Source: Hyphomicrobiales bacterium
GTDB lineage: Bacteria; Pseudomonadota; Alphaproteobacteria; Rhizobiales; Phreatobacteraceae
Direction of reading: 5' to 3'
Assembly: GCA_017304475.1 (NCBI GenBank)
Contig: JAFKKV010000011.1
Span: 248,001 to 312,000, forward strand
DNA length: 64,000 nucleotides
In this document: positions 25,596 through 34,706 of the stretch, in pieces
Layout: every line of letters begins with the position of its first letter
Position numbering within the stretch: position 1 is the stretch's first letter
Notes under the pieces: generated by a model
What the model was told of the DNA's origin: nothing
Databases searched by the model: none
What the model saw: only the letters and a program-made list of their open reading frames with translations
Position numbers and translations under genes: made by a program

Positions 25596-25604
25596 CGGCT
25601 CGGC

Positions 25605-26210
25605 TCAGAACGAGGTGCGCGAGCGGATCGCCGCGGTGATCGTGCCCTCGTCGAGATAGTCGAGCTCACCGCCGACCGGAACGCCATGGGCGAGCCGGGT
25701 CACCTTCACGTCGGTATGGGCAAGCAGGTCGGTGACGTAATGCGCGGTGGTCTGGCCGTCGACCGTGGCATTGACCGCCAGGATCACCTCACGCACGCCG
25801 CCCTCGCGCACCCGGCCCACCAGGCTCTCGATATTGAGGTCCTGCGGGCCGACGCCGTCGAGCGGCGACAGAGTGCCGCCGAGCACATGGTACTTGGCAT
25901 TGATGGCGCTGGCCCGCTCCAGCGCCCAGAGATCCGAGACGTCCTCCACCACCACGATGACCGAGCCGTCGCGGCGCGGGTCGCTGCACACCGTGCAGGG
26001 ATCGGACGTATCGACATTGCCGCAGGTCGAGCAGATGACGATCTTGGCCAGCGCCTCTTCCAGCGCCGCGGTCAGCGGCTGCATCAGGCTCTCGCGCTTC
26101 TTGACCAGATGCAGCGCGGCGCGCCTGGCCGACCGGGGCCCGAGGCCCGGCAGCTTGGCGAGCAATTGGATCAGCCGCTCGATCTCGGGGCCGGCGACAC
26201 GTCTCTGCAT
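25605..26210 (-). CDS. recR: Recombination protein RecR
   Basis: RecF-pathway mediator of 201 residues that forms a DNA-encircling ring and works with RecO to load RecA. Order: helix-hairpin-helix region ([22 protein letters not shown], about 9-31), a four-Cys zinc finger C-S-T-C...C-T-V-C around residues 57-72, the Toprim domain with [13 protein letters not shown], and the Walker-B like C-terminus. It forms the usual ybaB-recR neighbourhood with dnaX upstream on the same strand, though here a 345-base repeat-bearing gap separates it from ybaB. Confidence 0.95.
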   Translation of the reverse strand: MQRRVAGPEIERLIQLLAKLPGLGPRSARRAALHLVKKRESLMQPLTAALEEALAKIVICSTCGNVDTSDPCTVCSDPRRDGSVIVVVEDVSDLWALERASAINAKYHVLGGTLSPLDGVGPQDLNIESLVGRVREGGVREVILAVNATVDGQTTAHYVTDLLAHTDVKVTRLAHGVPVGGELDYLDEGTITAAIRSRTSF

Positions 26211-26326
26211 CGGAGCATTTTCTCGCGTGAAGAGGGTTCCGCTTCTCTCGAAGCCAGAATGTCCCCGTGAGTCAAATCATTCGACCGGAGCGCGGCGGCG
26301 GTATCGTTGTCCGATTTATCGCTAAC

Positions 26327-26499
26327 GTCACCCCCGGCGAGCGAAGCGAGGGAAGGGGGTCCAGGAGTCGAATGGCCGCGCTTACCTTACTTCTTACGCA
26401 AGGCATGCAGCGGTCAGCGAACAGTGCTGCAACCCCTGGACCCCCTTCCCTCGCTTCGCTCGCCCCAGCAAAGCAATTGCTTTGCCTTGGGGGTGACGT
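26327..26499. repeat. Composite inverted-repeat element between ybaB and recR
   Basis: The outer 9-base ends (26327-26335 and 26490-26498) and the inner perfect 30-base arms (26336-26365 and 26435-26464) are inverted copies around a 69-base centre. The right side carries an extra stretch with a 14-base perfect palindrome AAAGCAATTGCTTT between arm and end. No reading frame with coding character exists in 26211-26555. It resembles a nonautonomous palindromic element or a large REP; insertion would explain the unusual gap in an otherwise compact dnaX-ybaB-recR unit. Confidence 0.75.
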
Positions 26500-26555
26500 C
26501 GGTGCTGCAATCTTTGGCGGCGCCAGCCCTCATCCAAGGACCATTCCACCCCGCC

Positions 26556-26879
26556 TCAGAACGGCAGCTTCATGCCGGGCGGCAGCGGCAACCCGCCGGT
26601 CACCGCCTTCATGCGCTCGGCCATCACCACCTCGGCCTTCTTGCGCGCATCGGCATGGGCGGCGACGATCAGGTCCTCGACGATCTCCTTCTCGTCCGCC
26701 TTCAGCAGCGAGGCATCGATCGACAGGCCCTTCATGTCGCCCTTGGCGGTCAGGCGCACCTTGACCAGGCCGCCGCCGGAGGAGCCTTCGACCTCGGTGC
26801 GCTCCATGTCGGCCTGCGCTTCCTGCAGCTTCGCCTGCATGGCCTGCGCCTGCTTCATCAAGCCCATGATGTCTTTCAT
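26556..26879 (-). CDS. YbaB/EbfC family nucleoid-associated protein
   Basis: DNA-binding protein of 107 residues that acts as a dimer. The sequence is typical: MKDIMGLMKQAQAMQAKLQEAQADMERTEVEGSSGGGLV, a long helix then a short strand pair, followed by VRLTAKGDMKGLSIDASLLKADEKEIVEDLIVAAHADARKKAEVVMAERM and the terminal GLPLPPGMKLPF. Encoded 15 bases after dnaX on the same strand, so cotranscribed. Its exact function is not settled in the family. Confidence 0.95.
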   Translation of the reverse strand: MKDIMGLMKQAQAMQAKLQEAQADMERTEVEGSSGGGLVKVRLTAKGDMKGLSIDASLLKADEKEIVEDLIVAAHADARKKAEVVMAERMKAVTGGLPLPPGMKLPF

Positions 26880-26894
26880 GGCGTCATCCTCAAG

Positions 26895-28742
26895 TCAGAA
26901 GTCATCGTCCCAGGGAGCCACCGGCTCCCAGTTCTCGTCATCGTCGTCGGGTTCGACGGGCGCGGCGACCGCGCCGCCGGTCTGATCCAGCAATGGCCGG
27001 ACCGAGACGATCTCGGCGCCGGGAAACCGCGCCAGGATGGCCTGGACGGTCGGATGCGCGCGCACGCCGCGCTCGCGATCGGCCTGGGCCGCCTCCTGCT
27101 GCTCGCGCAGGGTCGGCTCGCCCTCTTCCGAGGACACGGTGACCATCCAGCGCCTGCCGGTCCAGTCCGACAGCTTCTTCTGGATGTCGCCGGCAAGCGT
27201 CGGGGCTGCCTGGCGCGTCAGCCGGATGTCGAGCCGCCCGTCCTCGCAGCGCACCAGATGCACGTCGCGTTCGAGCGCGCCCTTGAGCAGGATGTCGCGC
27301 TTGTCATTGACGAGTTTCACCACCTCGGGAAACGAGCCGAGCACGATGCCGGGCTGGGCCGGCGGCGCCATGGGCGCCTGCATCGCGACCGGCGCGCGCT
27401 CCGGCATGGCGACCGACTGCAGCCGGGGCGCAAGTGCTGCGCTGGTCGCGCCGCCGCCGCCGCCCTGGCTGATATTGCCGCCATTTCCGCCGGATGGTGC
27501 GCGGGGCGCCGGCGCGGCGCCGGATCCCATGGCGCCGTCGGCCAGCATGCGCAGCGCCTCGTCCGGCGTCGGCAGGTCGGCGGCATAGGCGATCCGGACC
27601 AGCACCATGTCGGCGGAGGCGAAGGGTTTCGGCGAGCGGCCGACCTCCTCGATGCCCTTCATCAGCATCTGCCACGCCCGCGTCAGCACCCGGTGCGACA
27701 GCTTGGCCGCGAAGATACGGCCACGGTCGCGTTCGGTCTCGCTGAAGGAGAGGTCGTCGGCGGCCTGCGGCACCACTTTCACGCGGGTGACGAAATGGAC
27801 GAATTCGGCCAGTTCCGTCAGCACGATTTCCGGGTCGGCGCCGTCGTCATACTGGCTCTTCAGCTCGGCCATGGCGGCGGCGATATCGCCGGACATCAGG
27901 TGCTCGAACAGGTCGATGACGCGCGCCCGGTCGGCGAGGCCGAGCATCCGGCGGACCTCGTCGGAGCTCACCTTGCCGGCGCCATGGGCGATCGCCTGGT
28001 CGAGGATCGACAGGCTGTCGCGCACCGAGCCTTCACCGGCGCGCGCGATCAGGCCGAGCGCGTCGGCATCGACCTCGACCTTTTCCTTGCCGCTGATGGT
28101 CTGGAGATGGCGCACCAGCACGTCGGCGTCGACACGCCGGAGATCGAAGCGCTGGCAGCGCGACAGCACGGTCACCGGCACCTTGCGGATCTCGGTGGTG
28201 GCGAACATGAACTTCACATGGGCCGGCGGTTCCTCCAGCGTCTTCAGGAAGGCGTTCCACGCCTTCTCCGAGAGCATGTGGACCTCGTCGACGATATAGA
28301 CCTTGTAGCGCGCCGAGACCGGCGCATAGCGCGCGCCGTCGGTGATCGCCCGGACGTCGTCGATGCCGGTATGGGAGGCCGCGTCGATCTCCATCACATC
28401 GACATGGCGGCCCTCCATGATCGCCTGGCAGTGGATGCCGGGCCGGGCCAGATGGATGGACGGCTTGTCGATTTCGCCCGGCAGCTCGTAATTGAGCGCG
28501 CGGGCGAGGATGCGGGCGGTGGTGGTCTTGCCGACGCCGCGCACGCCGGTGAACACATAGGCCTGGGCGATCCGGCCGGTGTCGAAGGCATTCGACAGGG
28601 TGCGGACCATGGCCTCCTGGCCGATCAGGTCCTCGAAATTCTGCGGGCGGTATTTGCGGGCGAGCACCCGGTAGCTGGCGCCTGCCGCGGGCTCTGTCAC
28701 CCCGAGATCGAACCCGGGTTCGTTCTCGGGCGTGGAATCCAT
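26895..28742 (-). CDS. dnaX: DNA polymerase III subunit gamma/tau
   Basis: Clamp-loader ATPase of 615 residues. The AAA+ part (about 20-380) has FTGVRGVGKTTTARILARAL (Walker A), VDEVHMLSEKAWNAFLK (Walker B) and the sensor-1 FATTEIRKVPVTVLSRCQRFDLRR. The linker is rich in Gly/Ala/Pro (about 390-470), and a C-terminal tau domain V follows. The zinc module of most DnaX proteins is reduced: where four cysteines are expected there is the insert NYELPGEIDKPSIHLARPGIHC with only the last one kept, as I recall from other rhizobial DnaX proteins. It is the first gene of dnaX-ybaB-recR, downstream of the SRP RNA. Confidence 0.95.
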   Translation of the reverse strand: MDSTPENEPGFDLGVTEPAAGASYRVLARKYRPQNFEDLIGQEAMVRTLSNAFDTGRIAQAYVFTGVRGVGKTTTARILARALNYELPGEIDKPSIHLARPGIHCQAIMEGRHVDVMEIDAASHTGIDDVRAITDGARYAPVSARYKVYIVDEVHMLSEKAWNAFLKTLEEPPAHVKFMFATTEIRKVPVTVLSRCQRFDLRRVDADVLVRHLQTISGKEKVEVDADALGLIARAGEGSVRDSLSILDQAIAHGAGKVSSDEVRRMLGLADRARVIDLFEHLMSGDIAAAMAELKSQYDDGADPEIVLTELAEFVHFVTRVKVVPQAADDLSFSETERDRGRIFAAKLSHRVLTRAWQMLMKGIEEVGRSPKPFASADMVLVRIAYAADLPTPDEALRMLADGAMGSGAAPAPRAPSGGNGGNISQGGGGGATSAALAPRLQSVAMPERAPVAMQAPMAPPAQPGIVLGSFPEVVKLVNDKRDILLKGALERDVHLVRCEDGRLDIRLTRQAAPTLAGDIQKKLSDWTGRRWMVTVSSEEGEPTLREQQEAAQADRERGVRAHPTVQAILARFPGAEIVSVRPLLDQTGGAVAAPVEPDDDDENWEPVAPWDDDF

Positions 28743-28765
28743 GACGTGCTCGACATGTGTTGAAG

Positions 28766-28862
28766 TGGGAGGCTGGCACGCGACCCGAAACGGGCTCGTT
28801 ACGGCTGCTTCCTTCCGGACCTGACCGGGTTGGCGAGAGTCTCGTCCACCGCCAACCTCCCA
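28766..28862 (-). ncRNA. ffs: Signal recognition particle RNA (4.5S, small bacterial type)
   Basis: The reverse strand holds the invariant SRP apical domain GGTCAGGTCCGGAAGGAAGC (start near 28824), with its GGAA tetraloop and the AGCAGCC side that binds Ffh. The ends pair: TGGGAGG at the 5' end (28862-28856) with CCTCCCA at the 3' end (28772-28766). Length is about 97 bases, as in other alphaproteobacteria. It lies just upstream of dnaX on the same strand. Ends are set by pairing and could shift by a few bases. Confidence 0.95.
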
Positions 28863-28918
28863 GGGTCTATATGGAGCGTCGGGACGCCGAACTCAAGCCG
28901 ATTCGAAAGGCATCTGCC

Positions 28919-29344
28919 ATGACCAGTGAACCCCATGACCTCGAGATCGACCCGCGGCTGGCCGCCGACTCCGTGCCGGTGACCGACCTTTCGCTCTGTC
29001 ATATCAGGCTGATGAACGACGCGACCTATCCCTGGCTCATCCTGATTCCACGTCGTCAGGGGGCTGTGGAAATCGCCGATCTCGCGCGTGCCGACCGCAT
29101 CGCCCTGATGGACGAGATCGCCGCGGCCTCCGGCGTGCTGCGGGCCATGACCCGCTGCGACAAGCTCAATGTGGCGGCGCTCGGCAATATGGTGCCGCAG
29201 CTGCATGTCCATGTCATCGCACGGTTCCAGGGTGACCCGGCCTGGCCGGGCCCGGTCTGGGGCAAGGCGCCGGCCCAGCCCTATGGCGATACGCCGCGCG
29301 CCGGCCTGGTCGCGGCGCTGGCCGCAAGGCTCGTCTCCGGCTGA
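28919..29344 (+). CDS. HIT family protein
   Basis: Histidine-triad nucleotide hydrolase/transferase-like protein of 141 residues. The catalytic motif QLHVHVIARF is near residue 98. Upstream are the core strand WLILIPRRQGAVEIADL and the helix ALMDEIAAASGVLR. The shorter form starting at 28919 was chosen: GAAAGG is upstream, and the longer frame would run through the SRP RNA. Downstream nudC, 63 bases further, is also nucleotide-related, and the two may share a transcript. The substrate is unknown. Confidence 0.88.
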   Translation: MTSEPHDLEIDPRLAADSVPVTDLSLCHIRLMNDATYPWLILIPRRQGAVEIADLARADRIALMDEIAAASGVLRAMTRCDKLNVAALGNMVPQLHVHVIARFQGDPAWPGPVWGKAPAQPYGDTPRAGLVAALAARLVSG

Positions 29345-29407
29345 CGCGTTGCTCGGCCGGATGAGCCGTGCGAGCGTCAGCCCCTTCAGATCGAAAAGAA
29401 GCCCCCG

Positions 29408-30394
29408 ATGTCCGATTTCGACCCGCTGCCGAAACTGCCCGAGATCACGCTCGGCTATACCGAAAACAATCTCGACCGGATGAGCGCCAAGCGTGGCGAC
29501 GAGGCCTGGGTGGCGGCGACGCTCGCCGACCCGCGCGCCCGGCTCTATCTGTTCGGCGGCGAGACCCCGGTGCTCCGGCGCAATGGCGAGATGGGCGACC
29601 CCTTGTTCACGCTGGCCGAGGCCGAGCCCTTCGGGCCGGGCCTGGAGACCGCCTTTCTCGGCCTGGCCAATGGCGCGCCGCGTTTCGCCCGGCTCCTGCC
29701 TGATTTCGCCAAGCCCGACCCCGAGGCCTATCGCCTGCCCGAGGTGAAGGTCGCCGATCCGAGCCTCCTGATCACCGACATGCGCTCGATCGCGGTGGCC
29801 GGCCTGGTCGAGCCGCATCACCTCGGGCCGATGGCCGAAGGCAAGGCGCTGCTCTATTGGCATTCGAATCATCGCTTCTGCGGCAAATGCGGCGCGCCTT
29901 CGACCATGACCCAGGCCGGCTGGCGACGCGATTGCCCGACCTGCCAGGCCGTGCATTTTCCGCGCACCGATCCCGTCGTCATCATGCTGGCGGTCGACGG
30001 CGACCGCTGCCTGATGGGGCGCCAGCGCCGCTTTCCCCCTGGCATGTATTCCGCGCTCGCCGGTTTCCTCGAGCCGGGCGAGACGATCGCCGATGCGGTG
30101 CGCCGTGAAATCATGGAAGAGGCCCATATTTCGGTCGGCCGGGTCGGTTATCTCTTCGATCAGCCTTGGCCGTTCCCGGGCTCGCTGATGATCGGTTGCC
30201 ATGCGGAGGCGACCTCGCGGGAAATCGAAATCGACACCGAGGAACTGGAAGACGCGCGCTGGTTCACCCGCGAGGAATGCTGGATGATGCTCGCCCGCCG
30301 GCATCCGGAACGGTTCTCCTGCCCGCCGCCGGTGGCGATCGCCCATCACCTGATTCGCGCCTTCGTAGACGGCGGCCTGGTGCTGAAGAGCTGA
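29408..30394 (+). CDS. nudC: NAD+ diphosphatase (NADH pyrophosphatase), Nudix family
   Basis: Enzyme of 328 residues that hydrolyses NAD(H), and in related proteins removes NAD caps from RNA. An N-terminal NudC-specific domain is followed by a four-Cys zinc ribbon (CGKC at about 158, CPTC at about 178), then the Nudix box GFLEPGETIADAVRREIMEEAHI and the NudC signature QPWPFPGSLMIG. The Nudix box ends E-E-A-H-I where E-E-A-G-I is common; the catalytic glutamates are kept. The ATG follows AAGAAG. Downstream it converges on a LysR gene. Confidence 0.93.
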   Translation: MSDFDPLPKLPEITLGYTENNLDRMSAKRGDEAWVAATLADPRARLYLFGGETPVLRRNGEMGDPLFTLAEAEPFGPGLETAFLGLANGAPRFARLLPDFAKPDPEAYRLPEVKVADPSLLITDMRSIAVAGLVEPHHLGPMAEGKALLYWHSNHRFCGKCGAPSTMTQAGWRRDCPTCQAVHFPRTDPVVIMLAVDGDRCLMGRQRRFPPGMYSALAGFLEPGETIADAVRREIMEEAHISVGRVGYLFDQPWPFPGSLMIGCHAEATSREIEIDTEELEDARWFTREECWMMLARRHPERFSCPPPVAIAHHLIRAFVDGGLVLKS

Positions 30395-30404
30395 GCCGGC
30401 CGGC

Positions 30405-31295
30405 TCAGCCGAAACGGTTCCTGACCAGAGCGATGGCCTGCGCCCCGCGCGAGCCGGGCGGCTGGGGCATCCAGGCGCAGGCCGTCGTCCAGGGCGGCAG
30501 GTCGCCGGCCTCGATCAGCGGCAGGATGGTCGCGCCTTCGACGGTCATGCGCTTGGCAATCGTCGAGGGCACCAGCGCCGAGCCGAGGCCGAGCGCCACC
30601 ATGGCGAGGACCGAAGGCCATTCCCGGCCGGCCTGGGCGATATAGGGATCGGCGCCGGTCGCCCGCAGCGCGGCGAGCAGCCCGTCATGGATCAGCGGGG
30701 CCTGGTCGCGCGCCAGCACGACCAGCGGCTTGCGTGCGAGATTGGCCAGGCTGACGGTCTTGCGCAGATGGGCGTCGGCCTCGGGCACGGCGGCCGACCA
30801 TTTCGAGCTGGCGACGATGCGGTGATCGAGCCGGGGTGTCGCGGCGAAGGGCGGGGCGAGAAAACCGAGCACCAGCCGGCCGTCGGCGAGGGCCTGGAGC
30901 TGGTCGCTGGCCGGCATGTCGTGGATGTCGGGGGCAAGCCCCGCCTCGGCCCAGGCGGGATCCTCGACGATGTCGCGGACCGGCCCGAACAGCGCGCCCG
31001 AAGCGACCCCGATGGCGATGGTCTCCGGGCGGCCGGCGACCGCGCGGGCCAGCCGTTCGGCCCGTTCGGACGCTGCCAGCGCCAGCCGCGCCTCGCCGAC
31101 AAAGGCCTCGCCCGCCGGCGTCAGCCGGATCGATTTGCCGGAATGGTCGAACAGCAGCGCGCCGATACGCCGCTCGAGCTGGGCGATGCGCGCGGTCACC
31201 GTGCGCTTGCCCACCCCGCCGGCGCGCGCCCCGGCCTCGCCGAGGTCGCCGCTGTCGGCGAGCGCCACCGCGAGGCGAAAAGTCTCGTAGTCCAT
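30405..31295 (-). CDS. LysR family transcriptional regulator
   Basis: Regulator of 296 residues. The N-terminal LysR helix-turn-helix is seen at 1-62: MDYETFRLAVALADSGDLGEAGARAGGVGKRTVTARIAQLERRIGALLFDHS, then IRLTPAGEAFVGEAR. The C-terminal periplasmic-binding-like effector domain covers about 90-290. The usual A-A-x-x-L-x-x-S-Q-x-x-x-S of the recognition helix is changed to A-G-A-R-A-G-G-V-G-K-R-T-V-T, so DNA contacts are probably unusual. A start four codons earlier (31307) is possible. It does not face a divergent partner of obvious function: pheA is upstream on the same strand. Confidence 0.85.
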   Translation of the reverse strand: MDYETFRLAVALADSGDLGEAGARAGGVGKRTVTARIAQLERRIGALLFDHSGKSIRLTPAGEAFVGEARLALAASERAERLARAVAGRPETIAIGVASGALFGPVRDIVEDPAWAEAGLAPDIHDMPASDQLQALADGRLVLGFLAPPFAATPRLDHRIVASSKWSAAVPEADAHLRKTVSLANLARKPLVVLARDQAPLIHDGLLAALRATGADPYIAQAGREWPSVLAMVALGLGSALVPSTIAKRMTVEGATILPLIEAGDLPPWTTACAWMPQPPGSRGAQAIALVRNRFG

Positions 31296-31358
31296 GACGC
31301 GGCCCATCCCCGGCGCGACATTGCCGCGATTCGGGTTTTCTGGCGAACCTTTGCGGTC

Positions 31359-32222
31359 TTACTCGGCGATCTGCTTTTCCACTTCGTTCCGCCAGGGATG
31401 CTGCGGATAGACGCCCAGAATGGTCAGTTCCTTGGCGAAGAAGGCGAGCTCTTCCAGGGCAAGCTTCACCGAGCGGTCGTCCGGATGGCCCTCGATCTCG
31501 GCATAGAACTGGGTCGCGACGAAGCGGCCGTCGATCATGTGGCTTTCCAGCTTGGTCATGTTGACCCCGTTGGTGGCAAAGCCGCCCATGGCCTTGTAGA
31601 GCGCCGCCGGCACGTTGCGCACCTGGAAGACGAAGCTGGTCAGGCAGTTCTGGTTGGGCGCGGCCCAGATCTTCTGGCGCGACAGGATGACGAAGCGGGT
31701 GGTGTTGTGGGCCGCGTCCTCGATGTCTTCGGCGAGGATGTCCAGGCCATAGACCTCGGCCGCGAGCCGGGGCGCGATTGCCGCCTGGGTCGGGTCGCCG
31801 GCCTCGGCCACCTCGCGCGCCGAGCCGGCCGTGTCGCCGGAAACCACCGGCTTCAGGCCGAGCTTGCGGATCATCAGCCGGCACTGGCCGATGCCCATGA
31901 TGTGGCTGCGCGCGGTCTTGATGGTGGCGAGCGATGCGCCCTTGATCGCCATCAGCTGGAAGCGGATCGGCAGGAAATATTCGCCGATGATGCTGAGCCC
32001 TGCGCGCGGCAGGAGATGGTGCACGTCGCCGACCCGGCCGGCGATCGAATTCTCGATCGGGATCATGCCGAGATCGGCCTCGCCGTTCTGCACGGCGGCG
32101 AAAGCGTCCTCGAAGCTCGGGCAGGGCAGGACCTCGGCGTCCGGAAAGACGTCCTTCGCCGCGATATGCGAATTGGCTCCGAGTTCTCCCTGGAAGGAGA
32201 TGCGCTTCGGCGCGAGGATCAT
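31359..32222 (-). CDS. pheA: Prephenate dehydratase
   Basis: Monofunctional enzyme of 287 residues converting prephenate to phenylpyruvate in phenylalanine synthesis; no chorismate mutase domain. The catalytic part starts RISFQGELGANSHIA and includes IPIENSIAGRVGDVHHLL and the catalytic HNTTRFVIL. The C-terminal ACT domain (TSFVFQVRNVPAALYKAMGGFATNGVNMTKLESHM) binds phenylalanine for feedback control; the usual E-S-R-P reads E-S-H-M. The start at 32222 gives the family's normal N-terminus; the frame stays open 20 codons further to 32282. It follows kdsB on the same strand. Confidence 0.93.
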   Translation of the reverse strand: MILAPKRISFQGELGANSHIAAKDVFPDAEVLPCPSFEDAFAAVQNGEADLGMIPIENSIAGRVGDVHHLLPRAGLSIIGEYFLPIRFQLMAIKGASLATIKTARSHIMGIGQCRLMIRKLGLKPVVSGDTAGSAREVAEAGDPTQAAIAPRLAAEVYGLDILAEDIEDAAHNTTRFVILSRQKIWAAPNQNCLTSFVFQVRNVPAALYKAMGGFATNGVNMTKLESHMIDGRFVATQFYAEIEGHPDDRSVKLALEELAFFAKELTILGVYPQHPWRNEVEKQIAE

Positions 32223-32292
32223 GGGACGCGAGCTCCGCTCAGGGGATGAGTGTTCGAAATACCGATCTTCGATCTGGGTCATCGTGGATCTA

Positions 32293-33027
32293 TCAGGATG
32301 TCGCGATCAGCGCACGGGCCCGTTCGAGATCGGCAGGGGTGTCGACACCGAGCGGCACGGCATCGACGACCGCGACGTCGATACGCATGCCGTGTTCCAG
32401 CGCGCGCAGCTGCTCCAGCCGCTCGCGGCGTTCGAGCGGCGCCGGCGGCAGGGCGACGAAGCGGTCGAGGGCGCTGCGCCGATAGGCGTAGAGGCCGATA
32501 TGGTGATAGAGCGGGCCGTCGCCCGTCGGCGCGGTGGCGCGGGTGAAATAGAGCGCCCTCAGCCGGCGCTCGCCGATCGGCGTGCCGACCGCCTTGACGA
32601 CGTTCGGATTGTTGATCTCCTCCTGGCGCGTGATCACCGCGGCCAGCGTGCCGATATCGACCAGGGGATCGTCGAGCAGGTCGGCCGAGGCGCGCACCAC
32701 CCGCGGGTCAATGGTCGGCAGGTCGCCCTGGACATTGACCACCCGCTCGATACGCCGGTCCGGGTCGACCAGGTTCAGGGCCTCGTGGATCCGGTCGGAG
32801 CCGGTGTGGTGATCCGAGCGGGTCATCACGGCGCGTCCGCCGGCGGCCTCCACCGCGGCGATGATCTCGGCCGAATCGGTCGCCACCACCACCGGACCGA
32901 CGCCGGCGGCCTCGGCGCGGCGCATGACCTGCACGATCATCGGCTGGCCGGCGATGTCGGCGAGCGGCTTGCCCGGCAGGCGCGAGGCGCTCATGCGCGC
33001 CGGGATCAGGACGATTGAGGTTGTCAT
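32293..33027 (-). CDS. kdsB: 3-deoxy-manno-octulosonate cytidylyltransferase
   Basis: CMP-Kdo synthetase of 244 residues that activates Kdo for lipopolysaccharide inner core assembly in the cytoplasm. The nucleotide-binding opening [33 protein letters not shown] is typical, as are [27 protein letters not shown] (the KdsB fingerprint region), [15 protein letters not shown] and [18 protein letters not shown]. The ATG at 33027 opens directly with the family's first strand. Likely cotranscribed with pheA 70 bases downstream. Confidence 0.95.
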   Translation of the reverse strand: MTTSIVLIPARMSASRLPGKPLADIAGQPMIVQVMRRAEAAGVGPVVVATDSAEIIAAVEAAGGRAVMTRSDHHTGSDRIHEALNLVDPDRRIERVVNVQGDLPTIDPRVVRASADLLDDPLVDIGTLAAVITRQEEINNPNVVKAVGTPIGERRLRALYFTRATAPTGDGPLYHHIGLYAYRRSALDRFVALPPAPLERRERLEQLRALEHGMRIDVAVVDAVPLGVDTPADLERARALIATS

Positions 33028-33216
33028 CAGCGTTTTTTGGGGTAGAAGGCCAGTTTGGAGGCGTCAAAAAGTAGCATGCGAGAAGCGTGCTTATACGGGT
33101 TGCCTCCGGAGGAGCAAATTGGATAGTGTCCGGCCCGAATTGGCCGGCCCCATCCGCGCGGTTTTCGCGCATCCTCATGAACTCGACGCGTCGCCGGTTG
33201 CCTGGAGCTTGTCCCG

Positions 33217-33762
33217 ATGGACGGATTTGAATTCAACAAGATCGCGATGGCTCTGCTGCTGGTGGGCACGAGCACGCTTGGCGGCAGCATTCTCGCCAAC
33301 GACGTGATCTTCAAGCCGACGAAGCCGGCAAAGCCCGGCTTCGAGGTGGCGGTTGCCGCGGCGCCTGCCGCCGGCGCTGCTGCGGCGCCTGCCGCTCCGG
33401 CCAAGCCCATCGCGGAAGTGATGGCCTCCGCCAATCCGGCGAACGGCGCCGCCGTGTTCCGTCAGTGCCAGGCCTGCCACAACGCGGCCAAGGGTGGCCC
33501 GAACGGCGCCGGCCCGAACCTCTACGGCATCGTTGAGCGCCCCCATGCCGGTTCGCCCGGCTTCAACTATTCCGCCGCGATGAAGGGCAAGAACCCGGAG
33601 CCCTGGAGCTTCGAGGCGTTGTTTGCCTTCCTCGGTGCGCCGCGCACCGCCATTCCCGGCACCACCATGTCGTTTGCCGGCATCCGCTCGGAGCAGCAGC
33701 GCGCCGACCTCCTGGCCTATCTGGCCCAGCAGGCCGACACGCCGGTCGCCCTGCCGAAATAA
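33217..33762 (+). CDS. cycM: Membrane-anchored c-type cytochrome (CycM-like)
   Basis: Electron carrier of 181 residues. An uncleaved N-terminal membrane anchor (about 7-27) is followed by an Ala/Pro-rich tether (about 44-66) and a class I cytochrome domain. Heme is bound at C84-Q-A-C87-H88, and the distal Met ligand is in PGTTMSFAGI. In Rhizobiales, CycM links the bc1 complex to aa3 oxidase. GAGCTTG precedes the ATG only weakly. Monocistronic, with its own terminator at 33789. Confidence 0.9.
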   Translation: MDGFEFNKIAMALLLVGTSTLGGSILANDVIFKPTKPAKPGFEVAVAAAPAAGAAAAPAAPAKPIAEVMASANPANGAAVFRQCQACHNAAKGGPNGAGPNLYGIVERPHAGSPGFNYSAAMKGKNPEPWSFEALFAFLGAPRTAIPGTTMSFAGIRSEQQRADLLAYLAQQADTPVALPK

Positions 33763-33788
33763 GCCGGATGGCAAGGTCCTGAACACGA

Positions 33789-33813
33789 GGCCGGGGCACG
33801 TCCCCGGCCTTTT
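33789..33813 (+). terminator. Rho-independent terminator of cycM
   Basis: GGCCGGGG (33789-33796) pairs perfectly with CCCCGGCC (33802-33809) around CACGT, followed by TTTT at 33810-33813; 27 bases after the cycM stop. Confidence 0.9.
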
Positions 33814-33985
33814 GCTTTGACGGCGCGGCGTTCGCGGCGCACCTTCTGCCGGTGGATTCGAGCCTGAAGCGGGCCGAATCGGCCCATGACATCGCTCTGC
33901 CATGGCATTATCCTAGGCGAACCCTATTTCCGCCATGCTTAGCCCGTTCGAACGGCAGGTCTTTGCCCCTATTCAAGGTTGAACA

Positions 33986-34681
33986 ATGCCGACCATCGCA
34001 CTCGTCGACGACGACCGGAACATTCTGACCTCGGTCGCGATCGCGCTCGAAGCCGAAGGTTACCGGATCGTCACCTATAATGACGGGGCTTCCGCGCTCG
34101 ACGGATTCAAGCAATCCCCGCCGGACCTGGCCATCCTCGACATCAAGATGCCGCGCATGGACGGCATGGAGCTGTTGCGCCGCCTGCGCCAGAAGACCGA
34201 CATGCCGGTGATCTTCCTCACCTCCAAGGACGAGGAAATCGACGAGCTGTTCGGCCTGAAGATGGGCGCCGACGACTTCATCCGGAAGCCGTTCTCGCAG
34301 CGGCTGCTGGTCGAGCGCGTCAAGGCGGTGCTGCGCCGCGCCCAGGCCAAGGATCCCGCGGCCGAGCCGAAGACCGACGCCAAGGTGCTCGAGCGCGGCA
34401 AACTGCGCATGGATCCCGAGCGGCATACCTGCACCTGGGACGGCCATCAGGTGACGCTCACCGTCACCGAGTTCCTGATCCTTCAGGCGCTGGCCACGCG
34501 TCCCGGCGTCGTCAAGAGCCGCAACGCGCTGATGGACGCAGCCTATGACGACCAAGTCTATGTCGACGATCGCACGATCGACAGCCACATCAAGCGCCTG
34601 CGCAAGAAGTTCAAGGTGGTCGACGACGACTTCGAGATGATCGAGACGCTCTACGGCGTCGGCTACCGCTTCAAGGAGTGA
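33986..34681 (+). CDS. chvI: Response regulator ChvI
   Basis: OmpR-class regulator of 231 residues. The receiver domain has acidic residues at 8-10, phospho-acceptor Asp52 in [13 protein letters not shown], Thr in FLTSKD and Lys in RKPF. The C-terminal winged helix (about 135-230) ends [35 protein letters not shown]. Paired with the sensor ChvG 25 bases downstream; in rhizobia ExoS/ChvI controls envelope integrity, exopolysaccharide and acid response and is essential for host interaction. Its ATG follows AAGGTTGAAC. Confidence 0.95.
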   Translation: MPTIALVDDDRNILTSVAIALEAEGYRIVTYNDGASALDGFKQSPPDLAILDIKMPRMDGMELLRRLRQKTDMPVIFLTSKDEEIDELFGLKMGADDFIRKPFSQRLLVERVKAVLRRAQAKDPAAEPKTDAKVLERGKLRMDPERHTCTWDGHQVTLTVTEFLILQALATRPGVVKSRNALMDAAYDDQVYVDDRTIDSHIKRLRKKFKVVDDDFEMIETLYGVGYRFKE

Positions 34682-34706
34682 GGCGAACCGCCTCGCTGCA
34701 ACGCCC

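Noticed and set aside
26307..28763. 818-codon open frame on the plus strand opposite dnaX and ybaB
   Set aside because: It crosses two well-identified genes and the repeat region, and its product is rich in His/Arg/Asp/Gly with no domain; it is the antisense shadow of dnaX.
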